Source: Mesorhizobium sp. M1E.F.Ca.ET.045.02.1.1
GTDB taxonomy: Bacteria; Pseudomonadota; Alphaproteobacteria; Rhizobiales; Rhizobiaceae
NCBI RefSeq assembly: GCF_003952485.1
Contig: NZ_CP034447.1
Location: forward strand, 1,736,001 to 1,800,000
Direction of reading: 5' to 3'
DNA length: 64,000 nucleotides
Below the pieces are notes generated by a model. That model did no database searches and was not told the DNA's origin. It saw only the letters and a list, made by a program, of their open reading frames with translations. Shown piece by piece: positions 36,149-45,895 of the stretch; the first letter of the stretch is position 1; every line of letters begins with the position of its first letter. The position numbers were made by a program, and so were the translations under genes.

Positions 36149-37645
36149 ATGTCGATTGAACGCGTGCTTTGGGAAGAGGATGCGACCGGCCTTGCTGGGC
36201 TCGTGCACAAGGGAGACATCTCGGCGCAGGAGCTGGTCGACGCCGCGATCGCGCGCGCCGAGGCGACAAGGCTCGACATCAACGCTATCGCCACGCCGCT
36301 CTATGACGCGGCCAGGGCGCGGGCGAAGGCGATCGACCGCAAGCTGCCGCTCGCCGGCGTGCCCTTCGCGCTGAAGGATCTCGGCATCGGCATCAAGGGC
36401 GTGCCGATCCATGGCGGCAGCCGCATCCCGGCCTTCACGGCGGACTACAACTCGGTGATGGTCGAGCGGTATCTGGCCGCGGGCTTGATCCCGATCGCCA
36501 CCAGCACCTCGCCCGAGCATGGGCTGCGGCTGATGACGGAATCGGCCCGCTTCGGTATCACACGCAACCCTTGGAATAACGGCCACACCACCGGCGGCTC
36601 GTCGGGCGGATCGGCGGCGCTGGTCGCGGCAGGCGTGGTGCCGGCGGCGCATGCTTCCGACGGCGGCGGCTCGATCCGCGTGCCTTCGGCCTGCAGCGGC
36701 CTGGTCGGGTTGAAGACCTCGCGCGGCCGCGTGCCGCTGACGCCGCTCACCAGCGAAAGCTGGTACGGAATGGTCGTCGACCACGCCGTCAGCCGCTCGG
36801 TGCGCGACACGGCACTTCTGCTCGACCTGACCCATGGCGCCGATCCGCTGTCGCCCTATGCCGCGCGGGAGCCGAAGGGCTCGTTTGCCGCCGCCGCGGC
36901 GCGCGATCCCGGCAAGCTCAGCCTCGCCGTCTACCGCAAGTCGCCGCTCGGCCTGCCGATCTCGGTCGAGACGATTGCCGCGCTGGATACGGCTGTGGCG
37001 CTGGCGCGCGAGGGTGGACACACAGTGGAAGAGATCGACCTGCCCTATATCGGCCGCGACTTCATGGCCGATTTCTGCAAGAGCGTTGCTTCAGCGGTTG
37101 CAGGCATGATGCGGGCCGAGGCGCTGCGTGTCGGCCGATCCGTCACCGGCGACGTCGAGCGGGCGACGCGCGTGCTCGGCCGTCTCGGTGAAATGCTGTC
37201 CGCGGGCGAAGTCTATGACGCGGTGCAGCGGCTCAACGCCACCGCGCGGCGGATGATCCAAGAGACCGCGCGCTTCGATGCCGTGCTGATGCCGATCATC
37301 GCGCATCCGCCGCTCGCCTGCGGCGCGATGGATCCGAAGGGCGCGGACGAGCTCATCGAAAACCTGCTCGACAAATTGCATCTCACCGGGCTGCTCAGGA
37401 TCAAATCAATTTTCGGCCAGCTTATGGACAAGAGCCTGTGGTTCACCCACTGGCCGGCGATCCACAATGTCAGCGGCCAGCCATCGATCGCGCTGCCGGT
37501 GCATGTCACGGCGGGCGGCCTGCCGCTCGGCATCCAGGCCGCGGGACGGCCGGGCGACGAAGAAACGCTTTTGTCGCTGGCGGCACAGATGGAGAAGATT
37601 TCGGGATGGCTCGGGCGGCGCGCGCCGCTCAAGGCGCCGGCCTAG
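36149..37645 (+). CDS. Amidase-signature hydrolase
   Basis: The 498-residue enzyme has the Ser-cisSer-Lys triad of the amidase signature family: Lys76 in FALKDLG, the serine pair in [16 protein letters not shown] (about 151-152) and the nucleophile Ser175 in [10 protein letters not shown]. It hydrolyses an amide to acid and ammonia, or acts on aryl-acylamides, and the specificity is unknown. It is not GatA: there are no gatC/gatB genes nearby. ATG at 36149 follows GAGGGGTGCGGCGA. It is divergent from the SigK-like gene. Confidence 0.92.
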   Translation: MSIERVLWEEDATGLAGLVHKGDISAQELVDAAIARAEATRLDINAIATPLYDAARARAKAIDRKLPLAGVPFALKDLGIGIKGVPIHGGSRIPAFTADYNSVMVERYLAAGLIPIATSTSPEHGLRLMTESARFGITRNPWNNGHTTGGSSGGSAALVAAGVVPAAHASDGGGSIRVPSACSGLVGLKTSRGRVPLTPLTSESWYGMVVDHAVSRSVRDTALLLDLTHGADPLSPYAAREPKGSFAAAAARDPGKLSLAVYRKSPLGLPISVETIAALDTAVALAREGGHTVEEIDLPYIGRDFMADFCKSVASAVAGMMRAEALRVGRSVTGDVERATRVLGRLGEMLSAGEVYDAVQRLNATARRMIQETARFDAVLMPIIAHPPLACGAMDPKGADELIENLLDKLHLTGLLRIKSIFGQLMDKSLWFTHWPAIHNVSGQPSIALPVHVTAGGLPLGIQAAGRPGDEETLLSLAAQMEKISGWLGRRAPLKAPA

Positions 37646-37749
37646 AAAGAACCGCAACACGATTTCATCATTGTGACCGCAAAGCCGTTTGCGGCCTGCG
37701 GCAATTCCCGCTAAGACGCGGCCATTCACGCCAAGCCGGGATCACATCG

Positions 37750-38643
37750 ATGACGGACATCGCCGCCACCGCCGAAATGCAGGCCGCGCTGCTTTCCAGA
37801 GCGCTGCCCTATATGCAGCGCTACGAGAACAAGACGGTGGTGGTGAAGTATGGCGGCCATGCCATGGGCGACACCGAGCTCGGCAAGGCCTTTGCCCGCG
37901 ACATCGCGCTGCTCAAACAGTCCGGTGTCAATCCGATCGTCGTTCACGGCGGCGGACCGCAGATCGGCGCGATGCTCAACAAGATGGGCATCGAATCCAA
38001 ATTCGAGGGCGGCCTGCGCGTCACCGACCAGAAGACGGTCGAAATCGTCGAGATGGTGCTGGCCGGCTCGATCAACAAGGAGATCGTGGCGCTGATCAAC
38101 GCCGAAGGCGAATGGGCGATCGGGCTCTGCGGCAAGGACGGCAACATGGTGTTCGCCGAAAAGGCGCGCAAGACCATGATCGACCCGGACTCCAACATCG
38201 AGCGGGTGCTGGATCTCGGTTTCGTCGGCGAGCCGGTCGAGGTCGACCGCACGCTGCTCGACCTTTTGGCACGCTCGGAGATGATTCCGGTGCTGGCGCC
38301 GGTGGCGCCCGGCCGCGACGGCCATACCTACAACATCAACGCCGACACTTTCGCGGGCGCTATCGCGGGCGCCTGCCGCGCCTCGCGCCTCCTGTTCCTC
38401 ACCGACGTGCCCGGCGTGCTCGACAAGAACAAGAAGCTGATCGACGAGCTGACGGTTGCCGAGGCCAAGGCGCTGATCAAGGACGGCACCGTCTCGGGCG
38501 GCATGATCCCGAAGGTCGAGACCTGCATCGAGGCGATCGAGCGCGGCGTCGAGGGCGTCGTCATCCTCAACGGCAAGACGCCACATTCGGTGCTGCTCGA
38601 GCTCTTCACCGAGCATGGCGCCGGCACGCTGATCGTTCCTTGA
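37750..38643 (+). CDS. argB: Acetylglutamate kinase
   Basis: The 297-residue enzyme phosphorylates N-acetylglutamate in arginine synthesis. Motifs are [11 protein letters not shown] with the phosphate-binding lysine, the glycine-rich [33 protein letters not shown], and the C-terminal [19 protein letters not shown]. The N-terminal helix ([16 protein letters not shown]) is the extension typical of arginine-inhibited hexameric kinases. In rhizobia it usually follows engB directly. It is convergent with the radical SAM gene, seven bases apart. Confidence 0.97.
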   Translation: MTDIAATAEMQAALLSRALPYMQRYENKTVVVKYGGHAMGDTELGKAFARDIALLKQSGVNPIVVHGGGPQIGAMLNKMGIESKFEGGLRVTDQKTVEIVEMVLAGSINKEIVALINAEGEWAIGLCGKDGNMVFAEKARKTMIDPDSNIERVLDLGFVGEPVEVDRTLLDLLARSEMIPVLAPVAPGRDGHTYNINADTFAGAIAGACRASRLLFLTDVPGVLDKNKKLIDELTVAEAKALIKDGTVSGGMIPKVETCIEAIERGVEGVVILNGKTPHSVLLELFTEHGAGTLIVP

Positions 38644-38650
38644 TATATCG

Positions 38651-40219
38651 TCAGCCGGCTAATCTTCTTTCGCCCGGCATGTGCTCGTGTTCGATGACAG
38701 GCGGGGCCGGCTTGCGCGCCAGGCGCTGAAAGACCATCGATTCCTCCTCGGCGTCCTGCGGCGCGCCCCAGAATTCGGCGAGCGTCGGGCCGTCCGTCAC
38801 GCGACGGTCGCGGACCAGAAAGCCCCAGACCTCGCGGAACCAGACGCGACGGCCCATCTTCGTATACCAGCGCATCGAATGCCGCTGCTCGGGATCGGGG
38901 TGGAAGAGGATGCGCGCCAGCGCCTTCGGCCGCGACTGCACGGCAAGCTCGATCAGCTTGACGGCGAAGAACAGCATCCAGGGCTTCAGCCGGGTCATAT
39001 GCAGGACCTGGTGCTTGTAATCCCAGAGGCGGACATCCCGCTGTATCACCTTGCGATCCTTGGCGATGCGGAAGAACGGCGTCCAACGATGCGGCGTCAC
39101 ATAAAGCGCCTGGATCTGGTCCGGGTCATAGGCGATGAGCTGACGGAAGCCGCGCCATAAATCGCGAAACCCTTCGTCCTCGAAGCCGGCGACCCAGGTC
39201 GCCATCGACAGGATGCCGTGCCGGCGAAGGAGCCGGATCGCCTCGCGGTCGGATTTCGTGCTGCCGCCCTTGCGGATCAGTGACAACGTCTCCTCGTCGG
39301 TGTTCTCCATGCCGAGCAGCCAGCGGATGACGCCGGCCTTGCGGTAGAGATGCAGAATATCGGCATCGCGCACGATATCGTCGGCGCGCGTCGAGCCGAC
39401 GATCAGCACCGGCACGTCTTCCGCGATCATGGCGTCGAGAAAGGCGCGCCAGGCTCTCTTGGAGGAGGTCGGGTTCTCATCAGCGAGGTTGATCAGCTCG
39501 ACGCCGTGCTCGCGGTGCAGCCAGGCGATCTCCCTGGCGAAGCGAACCGGATCGCGATGCCGCCAGCGGGTCCAGAAGCCGCGCTGGCCGCAATAGTTGC
39601 ACAGATGCGGGCAGCCGCGCGAGAATTGCATGACCACGGCGCGCTTGCCGCCCCAATAGCTGTAGCGGCTGAAATCGATCAGCTCCCAGCCGACGCGACA
39701 GGCGTCGAGATCGGCGATCGCCACGGCCGGCGGCGTGGCGAAAGGACGGCCGAGATCGTCGCGATAGGCGATGCCGGCGACGCTTCGCACCGGCCGGCGC
39801 AGTTCCAGCGCCTCGACCAGCGCCGCCGCGGTCGCCTCGCCCTCGCCGCGCACGATGAAGTCGAAGACATCCGTTGCGGCCAGCACGTCGCGCCAATGAT
39901 AGGTCGGGAAGACGCCGCCGTAGACGATCACGATGCCGGGCGCGCGGGCCTTGATCATCTCGGCGATCCGCAGCGCTGTCGGATGCGCCGAGGTCGAGCC
40001 GGAATGGCCGATGAGGACGAGTTCCGGACCGCCGCTCAGGGCGTCATCGACGAGCACGGCAAGCGGCATCGGTCCGAACTCGGCGTCGACCAGGCGCACG
40101 CCATGGCCGGCATCGAGCAGCGGACCGCCGATCGCCAGCAAGCCGAGCGGCGGCAGATGATCGTCGGGCACGCGGCTGCCGATGGCCGTATGCGGCGGAT
40201 TGATCAGCACGATGTTCAT
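38651..40219 (-). CDS. Cobalamin-binding radical SAM protein, BchE-like
   Basis: The 522-residue protein has an N-terminal cobalamin-binding domain (IVLINPPHTAIGSRVPDDHL; GHSGSTSAHPTALRIAEMIK; VIVYGGVFPTYHW) and a radical SAM domain with the CxxxCxxC cluster motif at Cys203, Cys207 and Cys210 (SRGCPHLCNYCGQRG). The C-terminal part (SMRWYTKMGRRVWFREVWGF) resembles the anaerobic Mg-protoporphyrin cyclase BchE group. Members of this class do radical chemistry on porphyrins, hopanoids or lipids. No bacteriochlorophyll genes are in the window, so BchE activity is not assumed. ATG at 40219 has a GAGG site. Confidence 0.88.
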   Translation of the reverse strand: MNIVLINPPHTAIGSRVPDDHLPPLGLLAIGGPLLDAGHGVRLVDAEFGPMPLAVLVDDALSGGPELVLIGHSGSTSAHPTALRIAEMIKARAPGIVIVYGGVFPTYHWRDVLAATDVFDFIVRGEGEATAAALVEALELRRPVRSVAGIAYRDDLGRPFATPPAVAIADLDACRVGWELIDFSRYSYWGGKRAVVMQFSRGCPHLCNYCGQRGFWTRWRHRDPVRFAREIAWLHREHGVELINLADENPTSSKRAWRAFLDAMIAEDVPVLIVGSTRADDIVRDADILHLYRKAGVIRWLLGMENTDEETLSLIRKGGSTKSDREAIRLLRRHGILSMATWVAGFEDEGFRDLWRGFRQLIAYDPDQIQALYVTPHRWTPFFRIAKDRKVIQRDVRLWDYKHQVLHMTRLKPWMLFFAVKLIELAVQSRPKALARILFHPDPEQRHSMRWYTKMGRRVWFREVWGFLVRDRRVTDGPTLAEFWGAPQDAEEESMVFQRLARKPAPPVIEHEHMPGERRLAG

Positions 40220-40331
40220 GGCGGACCTCATTGCTGTTGGTCCACCGGTCGTACTTTCGGATGTCGAAGCCGCCTTGACGCGGTTCAGCAGTTTCGATGC
40301 AGCTTTCCCACAGATTTGACGGGCGCGGCCT

Positions 40332-40437
40332 TAAAGCGCGTCGCGCTGAAGCGGAGCCAGGCGACGCGCTTTAAGTCTTTGTTTTGATGCATGTCGTTCT
40401 CCCAAAACCGCTGCGCACTTTTGGGCGACATGCATTG
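40332..40437. repeat. Dispersed intergenic repeat, family C copy
   Basis: The unit begins TAAAGCGCGTCGCGCTGAAG, continues GCGGAGCCAGGCGACGCGCT and TCTTTGTTTTGATGCATGTC, and ends AACCGCTGCGCACTTTTGGG-CGACATGCATT. The 40220-40643 spacer holds this repeat and, after 40530, an AT-rich stretch that probably carries the promoter of the methyltransferase gene. No gene is seen in it. Confidence 0.85.
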
Positions 40438-40643
40438 ACGTCGCGCATGCCGGGAAACCGCGTCAGCGCCTGACGAGGGTGTGCCGCGGTCGCACGCGTC
40501 CCGGCTTGATCGCGCTATGGCTTCAGGCGGTTCAAATCTTCTGAATACCGTACTTTAGACTCATCTAATACAGATCGTCCTAAACTTTTATTAAAACTCT
40601 AAGCATCTATAATTGTCGGTGGGGAACCACAAGGAATGCCCAT

Positions 40644-41705
40644 ATGGCGCTGAATCCAGACCTGAAAATTGACGAACAAAGTCTCATCACATCAACGTTG
40701 ATCAAGAAGCACAAGGCGGCGTCCGCGGAGACGGTCGACGTCGTCGAGCTCAAGGCGCGGACGGCCCAACTCGCCCTCGTGCTGGACCTCGCCCACCAGG
40801 CTTTCGCGCGCCAGGAGCCGGCGGGGCAAATCGTCGAACGCCTGGCCGGTCGATTGCATGAATTGCGCCGCGAGGTCGCCCCCGCTCTGTGGCAGGAACT
40901 GATCCCGCTGGCTCAGCAGCACCGCGTGGCGACATATCTGAAACAGGATCCGTTCACGCGCTGGTCCTTCGAAAAGCCGCGCGGCTATTCGGGCGACGCG
41001 ACGCTGCTGGACATCTATTACAAGCATCCGAGCGCTAACGAGATCGTCGCATCCTCGAGCGAACTCGGCCGCGAAATCTTTGCCTATACGAGCGAGGCGG
41101 CGAGTTCGGTGGCCGGGCGCGAACGTCGCGAGATACTGGCCAGAACGGTCGACGAAACGGCTGCGCGGGTGGAAAACGCGGAGGTGCTGGCAATCGCCTG
41201 CGGCCATTTGCGGGAAGCTGAACTCTCAAGAGCGCTCGCCGAAAAAAGACTGAAGCGCTGGATCGGTCTCGACCAGGACCCGATCAGCGTCGGCACCGTG
41301 AATCGCGATCTCGCGGGTACGGTGGTGGAAGCTGTGGACGGGTCGGTGCGCGGTCTTTTGCGGCGGGCCTACCCGCTTGGCACGTTCGATCTCGTCTATG
41401 CGTCCGGCCTGTACGACTACCTGCCGCTCCCTGTCGGTGCACGCCTGCTTCAGAGAGCCATGGAACTGGTCAAGCCGGACGGCGAATTCCTCTTTGCCAA
41501 TTTCAGCGACGAGATCACGACCGACGGCTATATGGAGACTTTCATGGACTGGCCGCTCATCCTACGTTCGGCCAGCGATATGTGGGACATTATCAATGCC
41601 GCGGTGGACAAGAATCACGTTGATGCCGAGGTCTACTACGGATCGAACAGGAACATCGTTTACGGCAAGATCCGCAAGCGCGGGGATCTCGGGGCGCCGG
41701 CATAG
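40644..41705 (+). CDS. SAM-dependent methyltransferase-like protein with variant motif I
   Basis: The 353-residue protein has an N-terminal helical region (about 1-130, with KARTAQLALVLDLAHQAFAR) and a C-terminal class I methyltransferase-like domain. Motif I reads VLAIACGHLREAEL where most families have GxGxG, then LKRWIGLDQDPISVGTVNRD holds the acidic end of strand 2, and GTFDLVYASGLYDYLPLPVG resembles motif IV. This looks like the group annotated with extracellular-factor (3-hydroxypalmitate methyl ester) synthesis, so a fatty-acid O-methyltransferase is one possibility. Confidence in the fold is good, in the substrate low. AAGG precedes the ATG. Confidence 0.75.
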   Translation: MALNPDLKIDEQSLITSTLIKKHKAASAETVDVVELKARTAQLALVLDLAHQAFARQEPAGQIVERLAGRLHELRREVAPALWQELIPLAQQHRVATYLKQDPFTRWSFEKPRGYSGDATLLDIYYKHPSANEIVASSSELGREIFAYTSEAASSVAGRERREILARTVDETAARVENAEVLAIACGHLREAELSRALAEKRLKRWIGLDQDPISVGTVNRDLAGTVVEAVDGSVRGLLRRAYPLGTFDLVYASGLYDYLPLPVGARLLQRAMELVKPDGEFLFANFSDEITTDGYMETFMDWPLILRSASDMWDIINAAVDKNHVDAEVYYGSNRNIVYGKIRKRGDLGAPA

Positions 41706-41731
41706 GCGATAGATCCGCTTCGATTTTTCGG

Positions 41732-41761
41732 GCCGGGCCGTTCAGCGGTCCGGCTTTTTTA
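41732..41761 (+). terminator. Rho-independent terminator after the methyltransferase gene
   Basis: GCCGGGCCG-TTCA-GCGGTCCGGC forms a stem with mismatches, followed by TTTTTTA. It lies 27 bases after the stop codon. Confidence 0.75.
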
Positions 41762-41810
41762 TGGGTCGCGTGGCGCCCCGCGCCCCGTTACCTGGGATAG
41801 CGCCGCGCCG

Positions 41811-41935
41811 CATTTCCCGGAATTGCCCTAAAAGCGCGTCGCGCTGAAGCGGAGCCAGGCGACGCGCTTCAAGTCTTTGTTTTGATGCATGTCGTTCCCC
41901 CAAAACCGCTGCGCACTTTTGGGCGACATGCATTA
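41811..41935. repeat. Composite repeat: family B end joined to family C
   Basis: TTTCCCGGAATTGCCCTAAA (family B right end) runs straight into AAGCGCGTCGCGCTGAAGCG and a full family C unit ending CGACATGCATTA. The same junction recurs at 52985-53015. The last three bases, TTA at 41933-41935, form the stop codon of the GGDEF-EAL gene on the minus strand. Confidence 0.85.
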
Positions 41936-43912
41936 GGCGACGAGTCCCAGTCTGGCCCGCTTGATCTCCTCGATCGGAACGGGACGGCCGGTGAGAAAGC
42001 CCTGGACCGACTGTATGCCCATGTGCTGCAGCAGGTTCTGCTGTTCTTTCGTCTCGACGCCCTCGACAAGGACCGTGTGGCCGAGATTGCGCAGAAGCCT
42101 GACCATGTCCTGCAGCAGGCTCAGGCCGCGAACCGTCTGGCAGTCGTGCAGGAAACTCCGATCGACCTTCACGACGTCGAACTTGAAACGTCGGAGCCAG
42201 GCCAGGCCCGCAAATCCGGTCCCGAAATCATCCAGCCAGATTTGGACACCAAGGGCTCGAAGCTGCTCGATACTTCTGGCGGCCTGCGCTTCCAGGGAAA
42301 TGTCGCTGCCCTCGGTGACCTCGAGCGCCAGTTTCTGAGGCGCCATGCCATGCCGGCCGAGGATCTCGGTGATGTGCAGCGAGAAATTTGGGGCCTTGAG
42401 CTGAACGACCGATACGTTGGCGGACACGACCGCCCCCAATCCATGCTCGACCATGTCGCCACAGGCCCGATCGATCAGCCACAGCCCAAGTTCCTCGATC
42501 CCGCCGGTCTGCTCGGCGACGGGAATGAATACGGACGGGCTGATCGCGCTGCCGTCGAAGTCGCGCAGCCGCATCAGCGATTCATGGCCGAGCACCTGGC
42601 CGGAGACCGCGTCGCAGATCGGCTGATAAACGACCGAAACAAGTCCCTCCGAAACCGCATGCTTGAGGAGCTCCGAAAGGTTCTGGCTGGCTCGCTTCTG
42701 GTCGGTGGCCTGCGCATCATAGATGGTGAGCGTCGCGCGACCCGAGAACTTGGACGCATAAAGCGCACGGTCGGCCTCCTGCAGCAGGATCCGCAGCTCT
42801 ACGCTTTGATCGGCGCGCGTCAACGAGGCGCCCGCGCTGATCGTGACGATGTCGAGTTTGTCGTCCCGATCGGGATGCGAGATCTTCAAATCCTCAACAG
42901 CCTGGCAGAATTGATGCGTCACCTCGCGCAGATGATCCCGTCCGGCAACCTTGCAGAGCACGACGAATTCCTCGCCGCCGTAGCGTCCTGCGATGGCATG
43001 GTTGGAGACCGCCGTTTCATCGAAGGCGCGGGCGAGTTCGATGAGGCAGTCATCGCCGGCCTGGTGGCCGAGCCGGTCGTTGTAGCGTTTGAAATAGTCC
43101 ACATCCATGAGAATGACGCCGATTTCGTCGGTGTCCGTGGCCCACTCCTTGCAGAGTTCCGAGAATTCCCGCGTGATCGCCCTGCGGTTCTTGAGGCCGG
43201 TAAGCGGATCCGTATCCGCGATCTCGATAAGCTTCTGACCATTCTCGATGGCGACCTGTTCCTGGATTTGCGCCTGAAGCGCATGCAGGAAGGTCTGGTA
43301 GCGCTCCATGCTGAGGCGCCACGAGAGATAGAGGGACAAAACAAGGCAATTGGCAAAATAGGTCGCAAGCACCAAGCGCGTGCCAAAGTCGGCTTGCAGC
43401 ACGAACAGCGTGGCGCCCGCGAAGGCGACCGTCACGGTCGCGGACGAGATCGCCGAAAGCCATAGCCGGAAATTGAAGAAAAGGTTCGCGCCTAGAATGA
43501 ATACCGTGCCGAAGATTATGAAATGGGACAGCTCCGCCTGATGCGCCGTCCCGAGCGCCGACAGCAGCCAACCGATGGCGCCTGTTACGATCGCCAGGGC
43601 GGCGGCGTAGTGCAGCGTGGTGATGGCAAAACCGCGCCGGGCAACGAGTTCGACAAGCACAAGGAAGGTCAACCCCAACGACAGGCGCGTCAGGATCAGA
43701 CGGTCCGCGACGTCAGGGAATAGAAACAGGTCGAAGGCACCGTAGCAGATGTAGCTCAACACGGCCGCCGCTATGCCCCAGCGGACGACCTTGCGGTTTT
43801 GGTCCGCGTTTTTTTGCAGGAGCATCGCAAAAAGCGTTGGATCAGCCGATTTCCACGAGGGGCGTGAAATCGCTTCCGTGACCCTCCGCGCCACATCCTC
43901 CGTCAATTGCAT
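41933..43912 (-). CDS. Membrane GGDEF-EAL protein (cyclic-di-GMP synthesis/breakdown)
   Basis: The 659-residue protein has about six membrane helices in the first 200 residues, then a GGDEF domain (about 225-385) with an intact GGEEF motif (AGRYGGEEFVVL) and an EAL domain (about 405-655). The inhibitory RxxD site ahead of GGEEF is absent (AVSNH). The EAL signature reads ESLMR, and the other catalytic residues are kept: NVSVVQL, EVTEGSD, DDFGTG, KVDRSF and EGVET. It may make or degrade c-di-GMP or both. ATG at 43912 follows AAGGAGCG. Its stop codon lies in the end of a repeat. Confidence 0.92.
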   Translation of the reverse strand: MQLTEDVARRVTEAISRPSWKSADPTLFAMLLQKNADQNRKVVRWGIAAAVLSYICYGAFDLFLFPDVADRLILTRLSLGLTFLVLVELVARRGFAITTLHYAAALAIVTGAIGWLLSALGTAHQAELSHFIIFGTVFILGANLFFNFRLWLSAISSATVTVAFAGATLFVLQADFGTRLVLATYFANCLVLSLYLSWRLSMERYQTFLHALQAQIQEQVAIENGQKLIEIADTDPLTGLKNRRAITREFSELCKEWATDTDEIGVILMDVDYFKRYNDRLGHQAGDDCLIELARAFDETAVSNHAIAGRYGGEEFVVLCKVAGRDHLREVTHQFCQAVEDLKISHPDRDDKLDIVTISAGASLTRADQSVELRILLQEADRALYASKFSGRATLTIYDAQATDQKRASQNLSELLKHAVSEGLVSVVYQPICDAVSGQVLGHESLMRLRDFDGSAISPSVFIPVAEQTGGIEELGLWLIDRACGDMVEHGLGAVVSANVSVVQLKAPNFSLHITEILGRHGMAPQKLALEVTEGSDISLEAQAARSIEQLRALGVQIWLDDFGTGFAGLAWLRRFKFDVVKVDRSFLHDCQTVRGLSLLQDMVRLLRNLGHTVLVEGVETKEQQNLLQHMGIQSVQGFLTGRPVPIEEIKRARLGLVA

Positions 43913-44293
43913 GCATCGCTCCTTGGCGATCATCCTCCGCGTGAGCGGTTCGAGCAAGCGAAGTCCGTCAAGTCCTCGCGTAAGGACGATGGCCAGCCTG
44001 ATCCATTATAAGACACTAATGTTGCTAACCGGCGGTAAACGGACTGCTCGACCTCCTCGCCGCTGCGGCTCAGCAAGCATCCATACAACAGGCCAAGGGG
44101 GCCGAACAATGCACGACAAGACTTTTCCCCGATTCACGATGTCAATCGTGCGCAAAGGCGATGCTATCGCAAGTCTCGAGGCTTGCTCTTTTTAGACACA
44201 GCGAAGCCTTAATTCGTTCAATATTTAATAGAATGCCCCGATCTAATTTTGACCCTATTTCTTTTCGGGTCCATTTGCACTGGAAAATGCGCT
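43913..44293. other. 381-base spacer without a recognisable gene
   Basis: The stretch holds the upstream region of the GGDEF-EAL gene and the end of the Lrp gene. Bases 44195-44275 are AT-rich (TTAATTCGTTCAATATTTAA) and unlike the genome average. One 28-codon frame starts at 44109 but has no convincing ribosome site. I see no hairpin terminator or RNA gene. Confidence 0.5.
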
Positions 44294-44770
44294 CTAGCGC
44301 CGCAGATGCGCGAGCGGCACGTGGCCAGGTCCCTTGATGTTCTGCAGCACCAGCTGGGTGTGGACGTCGCGCACGCCGGGAAGCCGCATGAGCCGGTGCA
44401 TGACGAAGGCATTGAGGTCGTCCACCGACGGCACCATCACATGCAGCAGGAAATCGTGCTCGCCGGTCATCGTCCAGCAGGACGAGACCTCGTCCATGCG
44501 CTGCACGGCGGCGATGAAACTTTCCGGCGAGCCGTCGGCGTGGCTGGTGAGCCGGACCTGGATGAACACCTCGACCGTCAGGCCGACGGCGCGGCGGCTA
44601 AGCACCGCGGCAAAGCCCTTGATGATGCCGGCGCCTTGCAACGCCTCGAAGCGGCGCGCGCAGGGCGTGGTCGACAGGCCGATCTCCTGCGCCAGCTCCG
44701 AAACCGGCTTGCGCCCATCGCGCTGCAGGATATCCAGCATCTTTATCTCGAATTCGTCGAACTGAGGCAT
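44294..44770 (-). CDS. Lrp/AsnC-family regulator, probably of phhA
   Basis: The 158-residue protein has the Lrp helix-turn-helix (about 5-60: FEIKMLDILQRDGRKPVSEL; IGLSTTPCARRFEALQGAGI) and the C-terminal RAM ligand-binding domain (VEVFIQVRLTSHADGSPESF; GEHDFLLHVMVPSVDDLNAF). It is divergent from phenylalanine hydroxylase, with 138 bases between starts, so it probably senses an aromatic amino acid and controls phhA. ATG at 44770 gives the usual N-terminus. Confidence 0.93.
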   Translation of the reverse strand: MPQFDEFEIKMLDILQRDGRKPVSELAQEIGLSTTPCARRFEALQGAGIIKGFAAVLSRRAVGLTVEVFIQVRLTSHADGSPESFIAAVQRMDEVSSCWTMTGEHDFLLHVMVPSVDDLNAFVMHRLMRLPGVRDVHTQLVLQNIKGPGHVPLAHLRR

Positions 44771-44908
44771 ATCTTCTCGATTCCTCATTGGATCGAGTGT
44801 TTCTACCTCGAAACCGCCAATCAGACCATCAACAAAGCTGAATTGCCTCATCGTCCGCCGCTATATTCTCGGTCACGATCCACGGATCATGATCTCGAGG
44901 AGGAAGAA

Positions 44909-45742
44909 ATGACGATCAGCGTTGCCGACTATGCCCGCGACTGCGCTGCACAGGGCCTTCGCGGCGATTATTCGGTGTGCCGCGCCGATTTCACCGTGGC
45001 TCAAGGGTACAATTATTCGGCGGAGGAGCAGGCGGTGTGGCGCACGCTTTGCGATCGCCAGACGAAGCTGACGCAGAGGCTGGCGCACCGTTCCTATCTC
45101 GACGGCGTCGCGGCCCTCGGCCTGCTCGACAAAATTCCGGATTTCGGCGCGGTCAGCGCGACGCTGCGCAAGCTGACCGGCTGGGAGATCGTAGCGGTGC
45201 CCGGCCTGATCCCCGCCGGCCCGTTCTTCGATCATCTCGCCAGCCGCCGCTTCCCCGTCACCAACTGGCTGCGCACCCGCAAGGAGCTCGACTACATCGT
45301 CGAGCCGGACATGTTCCACGACTTCTTCGGCCATGTGCCGATCCTGACGCAGCCGGTGTTTGCCGATTTCATGCAGATGTATGGCGAGAAGGCCGAGGAC
45401 ATGATTGCGCTCGGCGGTGACGAGATGATCACCCGGCTCTACTGGTACAGCGCCGAATACGGCCTCATCCAGGAAGCCGGCCAGCCGCTGAAGGCTTTCG
45501 GCGCCGGGCTGATGTCGTCCTTCACCGAGCTGCAGTTCGCAGTCGAGAGCAAGGAAGCCCACCACGTGCCGTTCGACCTCGAGAAGGTGATGCGCACCGG
45601 TTACGAGATCGACAAGTTCCAGCGCGCCTATTTCGTGCTGCCGTCCTTCGATGCGTTGCGCGATGCCTTCGCCGGCGGCGATCTCGCCGGCATCGTCGCG
45701 CGGTTCAAGGGCCAGCCGGCGCTCGACCCGGCGACGGTTTAG
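44909..45742 (+). CDS. phhA: Phenylalanine 4-monooxygenase
   Basis: The 277-residue iron enzyme converts phenylalanine to tyrosine with tetrahydropterin and O2. The iron ligands are His137 and His142 (MFHDFFGHVPIL) and Glu183 (YWYSAEYGLI). It is the short bacterial form without a regulatory ACT domain. A strong GAGGAGGAAG ribosome site precedes the ATG. No pterin carbinolamine dehydratase (phhB) gene follows, so pterin recycling is encoded elsewhere. It is divergent from the Lrp-type regulator. Confidence 0.97.
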   Translation: MTISVADYARDCAAQGLRGDYSVCRADFTVAQGYNYSAEEQAVWRTLCDRQTKLTQRLAHRSYLDGVAALGLLDKIPDFGAVSATLRKLTGWEIVAVPGLIPAGPFFDHLASRRFPVTNWLRTRKELDYIVEPDMFHDFFGHVPILTQPVFADFMQMYGEKAEDMIALGGDEMITRLYWYSAEYGLIQEAGQPLKAFGAGLMSSFTELQFAVESKEAHHVPFDLEKVMRTGYEIDKFQRAYFVLPSFDALRDAFAGGDLAGIVARFKGQPALDPATV

Positions 45743-45819
45743 GCATCGAATAAAAGCCCGGCGCCTCTATCCGTTTCGACGCGGCGTGCTTCGAGATCTG
45801 GCTTTCGCCCAGCCGGAGT

Positions 45820-45875
45820 CAGAGCGGTTCGGTCGCCGACAGGCGGTTGAACCGCTCTGGGTTTTCCGGAAAAGC
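45820..45875. repeat. Family B-type hairpin repeat
   Basis: AGAGCGGTTC (45821-45830) is the inverse of GAACCGCTCT (45849-45858), followed by GGGTTTTCCGGAAAAGCG. It lies between the convergent ends of phhA and the MarR gene and could serve as a terminator. Confidence 0.6.
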
Positions 45876-45895
45876 GTTTCTTCGTCGTTCCCGCA

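Noticed and set aside
44109..44195. 28-codon frame in the spacer upstream of the GGDEF-EAL gene
   Set aside because: No convincing ribosome site or conserved feature; chance frame in a spacer.
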